DNA from: UBA9337 sp038331135
Lineage (GTDB): Bacteria; Patescibacteriota; Minisyncoccia; Moranbacterales; UBA9337
DNA length: 28,716 bases
Reading direction: 5' to 3'
Assembly (NCBI GenBank): GCA_038331135.1
Contig: JBBQOS010000008.1
Span: 1-28,716, forward strand
Made by a program: the position numbers and the translations under genes. Numbering within the stretch: position 1 is the stretch's first letter; each line of letters starts with the position of its first letter. The notes under the pieces were generated by a model that saw only the letters and a list, made by a program, of their open reading frames with translations, made no database searches and had not been told where the DNA came from. This document shows positions 1-6,919 of the stretch, one piece after another.

Positions 1-529
1 GATTAGAAATTTATTTATAAAATTCCTAGACAAACCAAAAGGACCACTTCCACCTTCTTCTATTTCAACATAACGAAAAAATGATTGTTGCTTGTGATCA
101 TTGAAAACGATACTATAGCTTTCATTAGCATCAATATCATCAGTGTTATTAGTGTCATCTTTTCTTTTAAAGGTTATTTTTTCATCAGCTGTGCCTTCGG
201 CCACAATCTTTCCATCATCAACCACTATCCCTCCAGAGTTAGTAAAATTTATTACAGCGCCTTTTTCGATAGTTAGAGTCTTTCCATTTTTAATTACTAT
301 CAATTTGTCAAAAGATACATTATCTTCTTCTTTTGTTTTTCTCCAGATTGTGTCTTCGGAAATAGTGATATAATCATTCCCATATTCATCTTCAGGAATA
401 TCATCACCCATATATTCCTCATCATCATCTGCTAGAGAAAAATTAAAAAGCGCTTGGGGAGAAATTGGAGAAAGAACTATGATTAAAATAAACAAAAAAA
501 CTGACAACTCGTTTGAGTGATTTTATCAT
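1..529 (-). CDS. Secreted parallel beta-helix-like protein, partial, with apparent frameshift
   Basis: The reading frame runs off the left edge, so only the N-terminal part is present. An ATG at 529 starts MIKSLKRVVSFF, an ideal signal-peptide n-region, but in that frame translation soon stops. The hydrophobic core (LFILIIVLSPISPQA) and an SLA cleavage site before DDDEEY lie in another frame; removing one base from the A7 run at 494-500 joins them into one perfect signal peptide. An in-frame TTG at 507 is the only alternative start and lacks the basic n-region. The mature part has the pattern W-x-K, LTIEKGAVINF, GGIVVDDGKIVAEGTADEKITF, which is typical of extracellular right-handed beta-helix (pectate-lyase-fold) proteins with 'IEPGVxIxF...GTLxAxGTxxxPITF' rungs. 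The exact function is unknown; a surface adhesin or glycan-active role is inference. The frameshift may be real, a slippage switch, or a sequencing error. Confidence 0.6.
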
Positions 530-604
530 GTTATTTTATTAAAGAAATTAAGTTTAATTGATTTTAGCAGAAAATAAAGCGATTAGTCAAATGTCATCTA
601 GCTA

Positions 605-1381
605 TTAAACCTCTTCTGCCACTTTTACAATAAGTTTTCGATAAGCCCAGATGCTAAAAGCAAAGAACCCAAAAACAATGGCTATAAAAATCCCATACTG
701 ATTCAAGGTGGCGAAATGATTATTGAGCATTGATTCCTTGGTAAAGTGGATTATAAAAGCTAAGGGATTGAGTAAAATAAATTTATGATATTCAACCGGC
801 AATGTCGTTAATGGATAAATAATAGGACTGGCATAGAGGATTATCATCAGAAGTACGTCCCAAATCATTGCCAAATCTCTAAATTTTACATAAAGTGGTG
901 CGGTTAGCAAAGCAAACGACAATATAATGATATAAATGAAAATTGAAAACAAAAGGAACATTCCAATCGCTGCTAAACTTGGCATAAATCCTTTAAGCGC
1001 AAAGAAAAAAGCAATCACCAAAAGATTCATCAAAAAAATTAAAGTCGCGTTAACAGTCGAAGCTAATATAATCGTCCAGCGTGGAACATAAATCTTGGTT
1101 ACTAACTGAGCTTTGGAAAGCAATGAATTCATCCCCGCACTTGTCCCTTCGGAAAAAAAGTAAAACATCATAAGCGCGACTAACAGTTGCAAAGAATAAG
1201 TATCCAACCCTGTTCCTCGAGGATTAAACATTGAAGAAAAAACAAAGTTCAAAACTGCAAATGTCAAAAGAGGCTTCAGCAAAGCCCACATATAACCCAA
1301 AACACTTCCGTGATAACGTAATTTAAAATCAGTTTTGGCTAGCATCCAAATAAGTTCCTTGTAGTTCTCGTGTTGCTTCAT
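605..1381 (-). CDS. ABC-2 family permease, polysaccharide/teichoic-acid export type
   Basis: The 258-residue protein has the layout of Wzm/TagG/KpsM-type ABC-2 permeases: a cytoplasmic amphipathic start (LIWMLAKTDFKLRYHGSVLG) followed by the characteristic GYMWALLKPLL segment, then about six membrane segments and a C-terminal SIWAYRKLIVKVAEEV tail. The loop LNPLAFIIHFTKESML near residue 205 also matches the family, which moves O-antigen, capsule or teichoic-acid chains across the inner membrane with a separate ATPase. No ATPase gene is seen next to it; the downstream gene is a secreted protein and the upstream one is a Cas2-fold protein, so the partner must lie elsewhere or outside the window. 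The substrate cannot be told from the permease alone. Confidence 0.85.
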   Translation of the reverse strand: MKQHENYKELIWMLAKTDFKLRYHGSVLGYMWALLKPLLTFAVLNFVFSSMFNPRGTGLDTYSLQLLVALMMFYFFSEGTSAGMNSLLSKAQLVTKIYVPRWTIILASTVNATLIFLMNLLVIAFFFALKGFMPSLAAIGMFLLFSIFIYIIILSFALLTAPLYVKFRDLAMIWDVLLMIILYASPIIYPLTTLPVEYHKFILLNPLAFIIHFTKESMLNNHFATLNQYGIFIAIVFGFFAFSIWAYRKLIVKVAEEV

Positions 1382-1557
1382 AAAAAAGATAATAGTTTAA
1401 TATATTTTTAATTATTGCACAATTTGAAAGTTTAGACAATTAATATTATTTACCATTTTTCTATTGATCAACTAACCGGTTAGTCGCATTTAAAAAAAAA
1501 TTTAAATTATTATCCATTATTTTTTTAATTCCCTAACCAATACTCACCCAACTAAAA

Positions 1558-1594
1558 TTGTCACTTTAGACGCACGTACAAAATTTTGACACTA
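1558..1594 (+). repeat. TAGTGTC palindromic repeat, copy 1
   Basis: A degenerate inverted repeat with the core GACGCACGTACAAAATTTTG, ending GACACTA. The TAG on its minus-strand end is also the stop codon of the Cas2-fold gene. It shares its core and flank (TAGACGxACGTxCAAAA, GACACTATTTT, then ACTTAAAATAT) with the copy at 2532-2570 in the same orientation. It could serve as that gene's terminator. Confidence 0.6.
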
Positions 1595-2203
1595 TTTTAA
1601 CTTAAAATATTTCTTCAATTCTTTTTCATGCAAAACTTTTTCCACTGTCATAATTTCAATGTATTCACTTATCTTAAAAAACTCCGCTACAGACAAAAGT
1701 TCGTCTTCACAAGGGTAAGGATAAAACCAAACGCTTCCCTGAAATTGATAAAAACCAAGATCTTTTATTTTTTTTCTAAGCGCCTCTCTGGCACTATTCA
1801 TTTTTACGGGTATATCAAAAATTAGAACTCTCCATTTCTTATCCCACCTATCCTGCTTAATGATTTTTAAATCATCCATAGCGAATTCTCGCATTCTTTT
1901 TGTGCCTCTATTGGTAAGCTTTACTTTTATTTTTCCATTTTTATCTTTTATTATTTTTATAAACTTCCTTCTTTTTAGTGAGTAAAAAACATTTTTTATT
2001 TTTTCATCGGGATACTCTTCATCGAAATCAAAAGATTTTATAGCTTTTAGCAGTCCTGGAACAACAGCCCCGCCAACTACTACACCGCCCAGCGCAATTG
2101 TTGTTAAGATTAATTTAGTTGCCATAGCTGGCACAGTATTGGAATGAAGAAAATTTTCCAACCTACACTTCAGACTCTCTTTTTTTTCTTTTTTATTTTT
2201 CAT
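1592..2203 (-). CDS. Membrane-anchored winged-helix protein with C-terminal Cas2-like (PaaX-C) domain
   Basis: The 203-residue protein begins with a basic stretch (MKNKKEKKESLKCR), then one hydrophobic segment at about 28-50 (ATKLILTTIALGGVVVGGAV), a winged-helix-like region at about 65-110 (VFYSLKRRKFIKI...LTNRGTKRMREF), and a ferredoxin-like domain from about 119 on (KKWRVLIFDIPVK, LRKKIKDLGFYQFQGSVWFY, PCEDELLSVAEFF). The last domain matches the Cas2-like C-terminal domain of PaaX-type regulators, which automated pipelines often call Cas2. No cas1 or cas4 is nearby, and the CRISPR array lies 26 kb away, so a role in spacer uptake is unlikely. A regulator tied to the membrane is inference. 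Palindromes of one family lie at its stop codon and about 57 nt upstream of its start, where one could be an operator. Confidence 0.7.
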   Translation of the reverse strand: MKNKKEKKESLKCRLENFLHSNTVPAMATKLILTTIALGGVVVGGAVVPGLLKAIKSFDFDEEYPDEKIKNVFYSLKRRKFIKIIKDKNGKIKVKLTNRGTKRMREFAMDDLKIIKQDRWDKKWRVLIFDIPVKMNSAREALRKKIKDLGFYQFQGSVWFYPYPCEDELLSVAEFFKISEYIEIMTVEKVLHEKELKKYFKLK

Positions 2204-2258
2204 CTTTTAGCTTTAATTTTAAAAATATTATTATTCTTACATAATACCAGATGGCGTT

Positions 2259-2295
2259 TAGTGTCTAATTTTTGCACGTGCAAAAATTAGACACT
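2259..2295 (+). repeat. Perfect 36-bp palindrome, copy 2 of the TAGTGTC family
   Basis: Arms AGTGTCTAATTTTTGCAC (2260-2277) and its exact reverse complement (2278-2295) meet with no spacer. It sits about 57 nt upstream of the Cas2-fold gene start, so it may be an operator, a terminator-like hairpin or a miniature mobile element. Confidence 0.85.
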
Positions 2296-2531
2296 GGCTA
2301 TTTTTTATATGCTTGTTTTTATTTTATATATTTTATTATTTAATTTAATTAATTAAAAGTTAGCATCTGCAAACTCTGCTTGTATACCACAAAGTATTCT
2401 GCTATTTTACATTTTAAAAGCTAGCCTACCAAATTCATATTTTTTTAGATTAAGTTTTCACATCCCCATGTCTACTAGCAAAGCCCCTAATAAATCCATA
2501 ACCTTAACTGATTAAATAGTACCACAAAAAC

Positions 2532-2570
2532 TAGTGTCCAACTAGACGTACGTGCAAAAATTAGACACTA
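2532..2570 (+). repeat. TAGTGTC palindromic repeat, copy 3
   Basis: Inverted repeat running TAGTGTCCAACTAGACGTAC then GTGCAAAAATTAGACACTA. The right arm is identical to the right arm of copy 2; the left arm is diverged and resembles copy 1. As with copy 1, the terminal TAG doubles as the stop of a minus-strand reading frame. Confidence 0.75.
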
Positions 2571-2674
2571 TTTTTTAACTGAGAACTTAAAATATCTTGA
2601 GTAAGCGATTCTAATAAAAGGATGACTTACTGTCTTAGCTGACATTTCATACACTAAATAAGATGAGATACATA
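2568..2674 (-). pseudogene. Unidentified C-terminal coding remnant cut by the IS remnant
   Basis: An open minus-strand frame ends ...SHPFIRIAYSRYFKFSVKK and stops at the TAG inside palindrome copy 3. Its end (RYFKFSVKK) resembles the end of the Cas2-fold gene (KKYFKLK), which has the same palindrome at its stop. The frame is cut where the insertion remnant begins at 2675. I do not recognise the protein; it could be the tail of a related gene, but it is too short to be sure. Confidence 0.25.
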
Positions 2675-3203
2675 TTGGACACCCCTTATGTTACAATAGG
2701 CGGTTAAAAATTTAAATGTATCTCAAAATATGAAAGCTAAAACATTCGGATTCTATCTAATTAGAAACCTTAATTTAAGTAAAAACAAGTATGAAAGGTG
2801 GAAGAAGATATCCAAAGCCCCAAAGCTATCTAAAGAGGCTCATCAAAGATTAACTTGGATAATTTACTACTATACCAAAGCCAATGAAAACACCTCCTTA
2901 ACCTGTCGACATTTCGGTATAGCTAGATCAAAGTGGTATTTCTGGTTTAATAGATTTGATGAAGAAAATCTAAGAACTCTAGAAACTAACTCTACTGCTC
3001 CCATAAAAAGAAGACAAAAAGAGTACACTCCTAATCAATATGAAAAAGTAGTTAAATTAAGAAAAGAATTTATCAGATATGGAAAGATGAAGATACTTAA
3101 AAAGTATCAAGCACTCTATCTGCCTGGCTCAATAGACCCCATCAAACCTTGGAATATATGACACCCTTATAAGTTTTAATCAAAAATATTCAAAAGTGTC
3201 CAA
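2675..3203 (+). mobile_element. Decayed insertion sequence with inverted ends
   Basis: The terminal 8-mer TTGGACAC at 2675-2682 is matched by its reverse complement GTGTCCAA at 3196-3203. Between them lies a truncated HTH transposase gene. A second left-end-like sequence, GACACCCTTATAAG at 3163-3176, resembles the left end GACACCCCTTATG in the same orientation, so two copies seem to be nested or a deletion has joined two ends. The DDE catalytic part is missing, so the element is not autonomous. No clean target duplication was seen. Confidence 0.6.
2730..3161 (+). pseudogene. Truncated transposase, N-terminal helix-turn-helix part only
   Basis: The 143 residues contain a winged/HTH region at about 38-95 (HQRLTWIIYYYTKANENTSL, CRHFGIARSKWYFWFNRF) followed by a basic linker (KRRQKEYTPNQYEKVVKLRK) as found in integrase-core (IS481/IS3-like) transposases. 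After KMKILKKYQ the sequence stops resembling the family: the last ~17 residues (ALYLPGSIDPIKPWNI) look like out-of-frame filler, and the DDE integrase domain of about 150-200 residues is absent. It lies inside matching terminal inverted repeats, which supports a dead IS remnant. A residual DNA-binding role cannot be ruled out. Confidence 0.7.
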
Positions 3204-3250
3204 GATGTACTCTTCTAATACATGCACTTTATACTTTCTCTTAAATATTC

Positions 3251-3262
3251 TATACTAAGAGT
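3251..3262 (+). promoter_or_regulatory. -10 box abutting the recG start
   Basis: TATACT at 3251-3256 ends 6 nt before the ATG at 3263, so transcription would begin about at the start codon (leaderless mRNA). The -35 position (near 3228-3233) is weak and no Shine-Dalgarno sequence is present. Confidence 0.4.
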
Positions 3263-5464
3263 ATGCTAAATTTAGAAACCACAATTGAGGAGACTCCCCA
3301 CATAAGACCCGCTCAAGCTGAAAAGTTAAAGAAATTAGGCATCACCACGGTGGGTGATTTTTTGTTTCATTTTCCCGCTCGTTATGATGACCTTTCTAAG
3401 TTGGTTTCTATTTCCGAAATCGTACCCGAGCAAAGCGCTACAGTGAGTGGAGAAATTATTAAATTTGCCATCAAAAAAAGCTGGAAAAAAAGAATCAGTA
3501 TTATTGAAATTCAACTTCAAGATGACAGTGGGATTATCCGCGCCACTTGGTTTAATCAAAAATATTTGATTGACATTTTTGCCAAAAATAAAAAAATTCG
3601 TTTAAGCGGTAAAGCTAAATTAGATAAAAACGGTTTCTATTTCTCTAATCCAATCTGGGAGATTGCCGAAAAAAACCCCAATCACACGGGCAGGATTGTC
3701 CCAATTTATCCTGAAACCAAAGGGATTACATCTAAGTGGCTTCGCTGGCAGATTGAAACTATTTTTAAAAGCGGTTTTGAAATAGAAGATCCAATGCCTG
3801 ATGACATTTTAAAAAAATATCATCTCCCTGCTTTGCAAAAAGCCCTCCTCGATATCCACTTTCCAAAATCAGAAAATTCTTACTTGGTGGCCCAAAAAAG
3901 ATTCGCTTTTTTTGACATGTTTTTAATTCAATTGCGAGCCTTTCAAATAAAAAAACAACTCAAAAAAGAAAGCGCTCAAAAATTAAAATTTCCCGCTGAA
4001 AAAATTAAAGAATTTCTGACGTCTCTACCATTTGAATTAACCAATGATCAAAAAAAATCTTTCGAGGAAATTAAAAAAGATTTAACCAAATCTCATCCAA
4101 TGAATCGACTTTTAAATGGCGATGTAGGATCCGGAAAAACTATCGTCGCTATGCTTTCTGCGCTCCAAACTGCTGGCAATGGCTTTCAAGTGGCCATTAT
4201 GGCACCCACTGAAGTTTTGGCCTTTCAGCATTTCAATGGTTTTAGCAAAATGCTAGCGAATTTTAATGTTTCTGTGGGATTACTAACAAATTCATATAAA
4301 TTAGTTCATGGTTCACAATTTGCAAGCATAGTTCACGGTAAAAAAGCCTCCGCCTCCGCTAAAGCTATAGCGAGACAGAGATCATCCGTCGCCGAAGCTA
4401 TGGCGGGACAAAAAAAAATCTCACGTGAAACAATGCTAGAAAAAATTAAAGATGGCACTATCAATATCGTTATCGGCACTCACGCCATTATTCAAAAAGA
4501 TATTCGCTTTAAAAATTTAGCCCTCATCATTATCGATGAGCAACATAGATTTGGTGTCGCCCAACGCTCATATCTTCAGCACCACGCTAGAGATATTAAT
4601 GATGGAATAAGTAACGTAATACCTCATTTTTTAACTATGACTGCCACGCCTATCCCGCGTACTATTTCCATGACTCTTTTAGGGAGTTTGGACGTCTCTA
4701 TTATTAGTGAAATGCCCAAAAATCGAAAACCTATAATCACCCAAGTGGTTTTACCTCAAAAACAAACGGAAGTTTATAATTTTATCCGATCAGAAATTAA
4801 AAAAGGTCACCAAGCTTTTGTGATTTTACCACTGGTTGAAGAATCTGAAAAACTGGCCGATCTCAAAGCGGCTATCACCGAACACGAGAGATTATCTCGA
4901 GATGTTTTTCCTGAATTTAAATTGGGACTCTTGCATGGTCGAATGAAAGGAAAGGAAAAAGAAAAAATAATGCTGGATTTCTCCGCCAAAGACGGATCCT
5001 CCTCTGGCGGAAAAAATAGCCGATATGACATTCTCGTTTCTACTTCGGTAATTGAAGTAGGAATCGATATTCCCAATGCAACTGTAATAATAATTGAAGA
5101 AGCTCATCGATTTGGACTTTCGCAACTTCACCAATTTCGAGGACGTGTCGGTCGAGGCACCGAACAATCTTACTGCTTCTTATTTTCTAAAAATTCTACT
5201 CAACGTTTAAAAATTTTAGAAAAATATACCGACGGATTCAAGGTCGCCCAGAAAGATTTGGAAATTCGCGGACCAGGAGATTTCCTAGGAACCCGCCAAT
5301 CGGGATTGGCGGATAGTACAATGGCTAATATTACCAACATTAAAATGATAAAATGCGCCCTCGATGAAGCGCAAATAATAATTGAAAAAGATATCGAACT
5401 AAAAAATTATCCTTCCCTTAAAAAATCACTAGAGAAATTAAACCAAAATATTCATTTGGAATAA
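3263..5464 (+). CDS. recG: ATP-dependent DNA helicase RecG
   Basis: RecG reverses stalled replication forks and branch-migrates Holliday junctions. The 733-residue protein has the order expected: a helix-hairpin-like start (PAQAEKLKKLGITTVGDFLF), an OB-type wedge domain at about 60-150, then the SF2 motor with Walker A GDVGSGKT, the RecG-type motif II DEQHRFG, motif III TATPIPRT, and the C-terminal helicase motifs (STSVIEVGIDIPNA, QFRGRVGRG) and TRQSGL. Two segments are unusual: about 35-40 extra residues after GLLTNS (near residues 346-384, Ala/Ser/Lys-rich, ending KKISRETM) and about 12 extra residues near 573-584 (AKDGSSSGGKNS). Both are encoded by palindromic DNA and look like in-frame repeat insertions in surface loops; all motifs remain intact. 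It converges with the HIT gene 11 bp downstream. Confidence 0.97.
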   Translation: MLNLETTIEETPHIRPAQAEKLKKLGITTVGDFLFHFPARYDDLSKLVSISEIVPEQSATVSGEIIKFAIKKSWKKRISIIEIQLQDDSGIIRATWFNQKYLIDIFAKNKKIRLSGKAKLDKNGFYFSNPIWEIAEKNPNHTGRIVPIYPETKGITSKWLRWQIETIFKSGFEIEDPMPDDILKKYHLPALQKALLDIHFPKSENSYLVAQKRFAFFDMFLIQLRAFQIKKQLKKESAQKLKFPAEKIKEFLTSLPFELTNDQKKSFEEIKKDLTKSHPMNRLLNGDVGSGKTIVAMLSALQTAGNGFQVAIMAPTEVLAFQHFNGFSKMLANFNVSVGLLTNSYKLVHGSQFASIVHGKKASASAKAIARQRSSVAEAMAGQKKISRETMLEKIKDGTINIVIGTHAIIQKDIRFKNLALIIIDEQHRFGVAQRSYLQHHARDINDGISNVIPHFLTMTATPIPRTISMTLLGSLDVSIISEMPKNRKPIITQVVLPQKQTEVYNFIRSEIKKGHQAFVILPLVEESEKLADLKAAITEHERLSRDVFPEFKLGLLHGRMKGKEKEKIMLDFSAKDGSSSGGKNSRYDILVSTSVIEVGIDIPNATVIIIEEAHRFGLSQLHQFRGRVGRGTEQSYCFLFSKNSTQRLKILEKYTDGFKVAQKDLEIRGPGDFLGTRQSGLADSTMANITNIKMIKCALDEAQIIIEKDIELKNYPSLKKSLEKLNQNIHLE
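4296..4415 (+). repeat. In-frame palindromic insertion in recG, A
   Basis: An extra coding segment between two normally adjacent parts of the helicase core. It contains imperfect small inverted repeats, CGCTA/TAGCG (4357-4372) and CGCC/GGCG (4390-4405), with related GAAGCTATGGCGG- and AAAGCTATAGCGA-type units. It has higher G+C than its surroundings and keeps the frame open. Boundaries are approximate. Confidence 0.55.
4982..5011 (+). repeat. In-frame palindromic insertion in recG, B
   Basis: TCCGCCA (4982-4988) and TGGCGGA (5005-5011) form an inverted repeat with GGATCC in the middle. It encodes the extra Ser/Gly-rich residues before the conserved YDILVSTSVIEVG motif, where RecG proteins usually have no such insertion. 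Confidence 0.6.
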
Positions 5465-5475
5465 TTAAAATAAAA

Positions 5476-6021
5476 TTATTTTCTATTCTTATTTTTTTTC
5501 AATTCTCTATCAATAAGCTTCTTGGTCTCTTTTCCAGAAATTGCCACGATATACAAATCTGCAAAAGTATTCATCACGGTAATATTTTTAAATTTCCTCG
5601 GTACCATTTGCCAGTGAATGTGTGGCATTGAAGCCCCTGACTCAGGTCCGACATTTAAACCGACATTAAAAGAGTTTGTTTTAAAAATTTTTTCTAACAC
5701 TTTTTTTGCATTAGATAAAACTTTTCCATAATCTTTCCATTCAGCATCTGTTATATCTTCGATTTTTTCGATATGACGAAGTGAAACTATCATTACGTTG
5801 CCATCCATATAGGGATTAATATTCACCAATACTCTCCAATATTCACCACGTAATCCTAGGCACTCCTCCTCTTTTAATTCACGACAAAAAGCACACTTGA
5901 TTTTATCAGCAAAATTTTTTTTATATTTTTTTCTTCGTTCATCTAAAATTCTCATATAGTTTTTACATAAATATGGGTCGCTTTCATTAGGAGCGACCCG
6001 GCGAACTATGTTATAGTTCAA
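5476..6021 (-). CDS. HIT-superfamily protein with GalT/Ap4A-phosphorylase-type active site
   Basis: The 181-residue protein has the HIT core: NVGLNVGPESGASMPHIHWQ near 120-140, followed by MVPRK. The triad reads H-I-H-W-Q, with glutamine in place of the third histidine. That form is typical of nucleotidyl transferases of the family (GalT, Ap4A phosphorylase) rather than HINT/FHIT hydrolases. A CAFC pair at residues 43-46 and CLG near 54 suggest a bound metal, as in many bacterial HIT proteins; LVNINPYMDGNVMIV is the usual strand before the helix. Its start overlaps the end of the upstream nucleotidyltransferase gene by 11 bp, so the two are co-translated and may act on the same nucleotide-sugar or dinucleotide. 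The actual substrate is unknown. Confidence 0.85.
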   Translation of the reverse strand: MNYNIVRRVAPNESDPYLCKNYMRILDERRKKYKKNFADKIKCAFCRELKEEECLGLRGEYWRVLVNINPYMDGNVMIVSLRHIEKIEDITDAEWKDYGKVLSNAKKVLEKIFKTNSFNVGLNVGPESGASMPHIHWQMVPRKFKNITVMNTFADLYIVAISGKETKKLIDRELKKNKNRK

Positions 6022-6523
6022 TTCTTAAATTTAAAATTATTTTTATAATTCCGGTTGTGGAATTACGCTTCTCTGGACCAAATTCCACAATCTCTACTCC
6101 CAATTCATCTAAGAGTCCGACTCTATCTTTATCTTCCCAAATTTTGACATGAGAGGTCATTGAGGCGACATAGAAGTCCGGTCTAACATATCTGATGAGT
6201 TCATAGTCATCATCAAATATGGTTGTAAACTCCACAGCAGAAAATCCTGCCATCAGGTAAGCTCTTTCCTGCTGATTGCGGATAGGACGATTGGAGCCCT
6301 TGAGCCTCCTTACAAATTCGTCACTGTTGATACCAATGACTAGCTTGCCATACTCACTGGCATCACAGATTCCGTCCAAATGCCCTTCGTGCAATATATC
6401 AAAGCATCCACTCATCAGGACGATTTTTTCTCCTTGTCTTTTAATATTTCCGCAAATATCAGAAAGACTTTCTTTTGTGACGATCTTCTCCCCTACTTTC
6501 TTTCTACAAGTCGCCAAGGTCAT
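6011..6523 (-). CDS. HldE/RfaE2-like cytidylyltransferase-fold nucleotidyltransferase
   Basis: The 170-residue protein carries the nucleotidyltransferase signature SGCFDILHEGHL (HxGH-type HEGH) near 38-50, the second conserved stretch GINSDEFVRRLKG...RPI, R-x-x-L-x-x-G-F-x-A-V, and a C-terminal KRNSTTGIIKII that replaces the usual STT/S loop. This is the layout of the adenylyltransferase half of HldE (RfaE domain II), which charges heptose-1-phosphate, and of related cytidylyltransferases. There is no kinase domain, and no other heptose gene is visible, so the sugar is unknown. GGGAG lies 8-9 nt before the ATG, a good ribosome-binding site supporting this start. It forms an overlapping pair with the HIT gene downstream. 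Confidence 0.82.
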   Translation of the reverse strand: MTLATCRKKVGEKIVTKESLSDICGNIKRQGEKIVLMSGCFDILHEGHLDGICDASEYGKLVIGINSDEFVRRLKGSNRPIRNQQERAYLMAGFSAVEFTTIFDDDYELIRYVRPDFYVASMTSHVKIWEDKDRVGLLDELGVEIVEFGPEKRNSTTGIIKIILNLRIEL

Positions 6524-6676
6524 AAATTTTTCTCCCGTTTCTTTTTATTGAACATATCCCGAATACGACCAAACTATCCTCTGACAAATAAAAAAACTTT
6601 CAATTTCCTGATTTAAATAAATTAACATACAAATAAAATTCAGTCAAATGGGATACACAAATCAATACACAAATCC

Positions 6677-6705
6677 TTGCCTATTTTTTCAGAACGTTAT
6701 ATAAT
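6677..6705 (+). promoter_or_regulatory. Sigma-70-type promoter of thrS
   Basis: TTGCCT at 6677-6682 and a perfect TATAAT at 6700-6705 with a 17-bp spacer. Initiation near 6712 puts the whole T-box in the transcript. Confidence 0.75.
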
Positions 6706-6723
6706 ATTATATAGAGAAAATTT

Positions 6724-6860
6724 AATAAAGTATCGATGCAGACTAACCAACTGCGGAGCTTATGTTTTAAGGGATTTAGCAAGATAAATCCCAAGAGTCG
6801 CCCTAGTAAATATGGGAAGCTAAGTGGAACCGTCCATGCTTAAAAAGCAGGACCTTAGCA
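6724..6860 (+). promoter_or_regulatory. Short T-box riboswitch of thrS
   Basis: The 3' part is a textbook T-box antiterminator: helix GCTAAG/CTTAGC (6819-6824 with 6854-6859), a 7-nt bulge TGGAACC (6825-6831) on the 5' side, and a second helix GTCC-a-TGC/GCA-GGAC (6832-6839 with 6847-6853). TGGA would pair with the UCCA end of uncharged tRNA-Thr if its discriminator base is U. Upstream are a perfect 8-bp hairpin GGGATTTA/TAAATCCC (6771-6792), resembling stem III, and a very short stem I, GCAG/CTGC (6738-6754), whose 9-nt loop ACTAACCAA holds the Thr codon ACC followed by A, the usual base after a specifier. Having the specifier in the apical loop resembles the ultra-short ileS T-boxes. No clear terminator or sequestered ribosome site was found, so the output mode is open. 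Confidence 0.8.
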
Positions 6861-6919
6861 ATTCATAATTTTATTTTGGCGTTTTTTGTTTATCATAAAT
6901 TAATTAAACACAAAACTAT

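Larger units (their letters stand above)
2204..2729. other. AT-rich intergenic stretch
   Basis: Apart from the two palindromes at 2259-2295 and 2532-2570, a short C-terminal coding remnant and the left end of the IS remnant at 2675, I see no gene here. The stretch 2296-2530 is AT-rich and has no convincing frame on either strand. Confidence 0.5.

Noticed and set aside
85..373. Plus-strand frames at the left end
   Set aside because: They are antisense shadows of the minus-strand beta-helix frame, which shows clear protein-like patterns.
1592..2203. Cas2 adaptation protein of the CRISPR system
   Set aside because: It has an N-terminal membrane segment and winged helix, lies 26 kb from the array, and has no cas1 or cas4 neighbour.
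6840..6919. Intrinsic terminator of the T-box
   Set aside because: GGCGTTTTTT looks like a terminator tail, but I found only a 4-bp distant partner (CGCC near 6800), too weak to claim.
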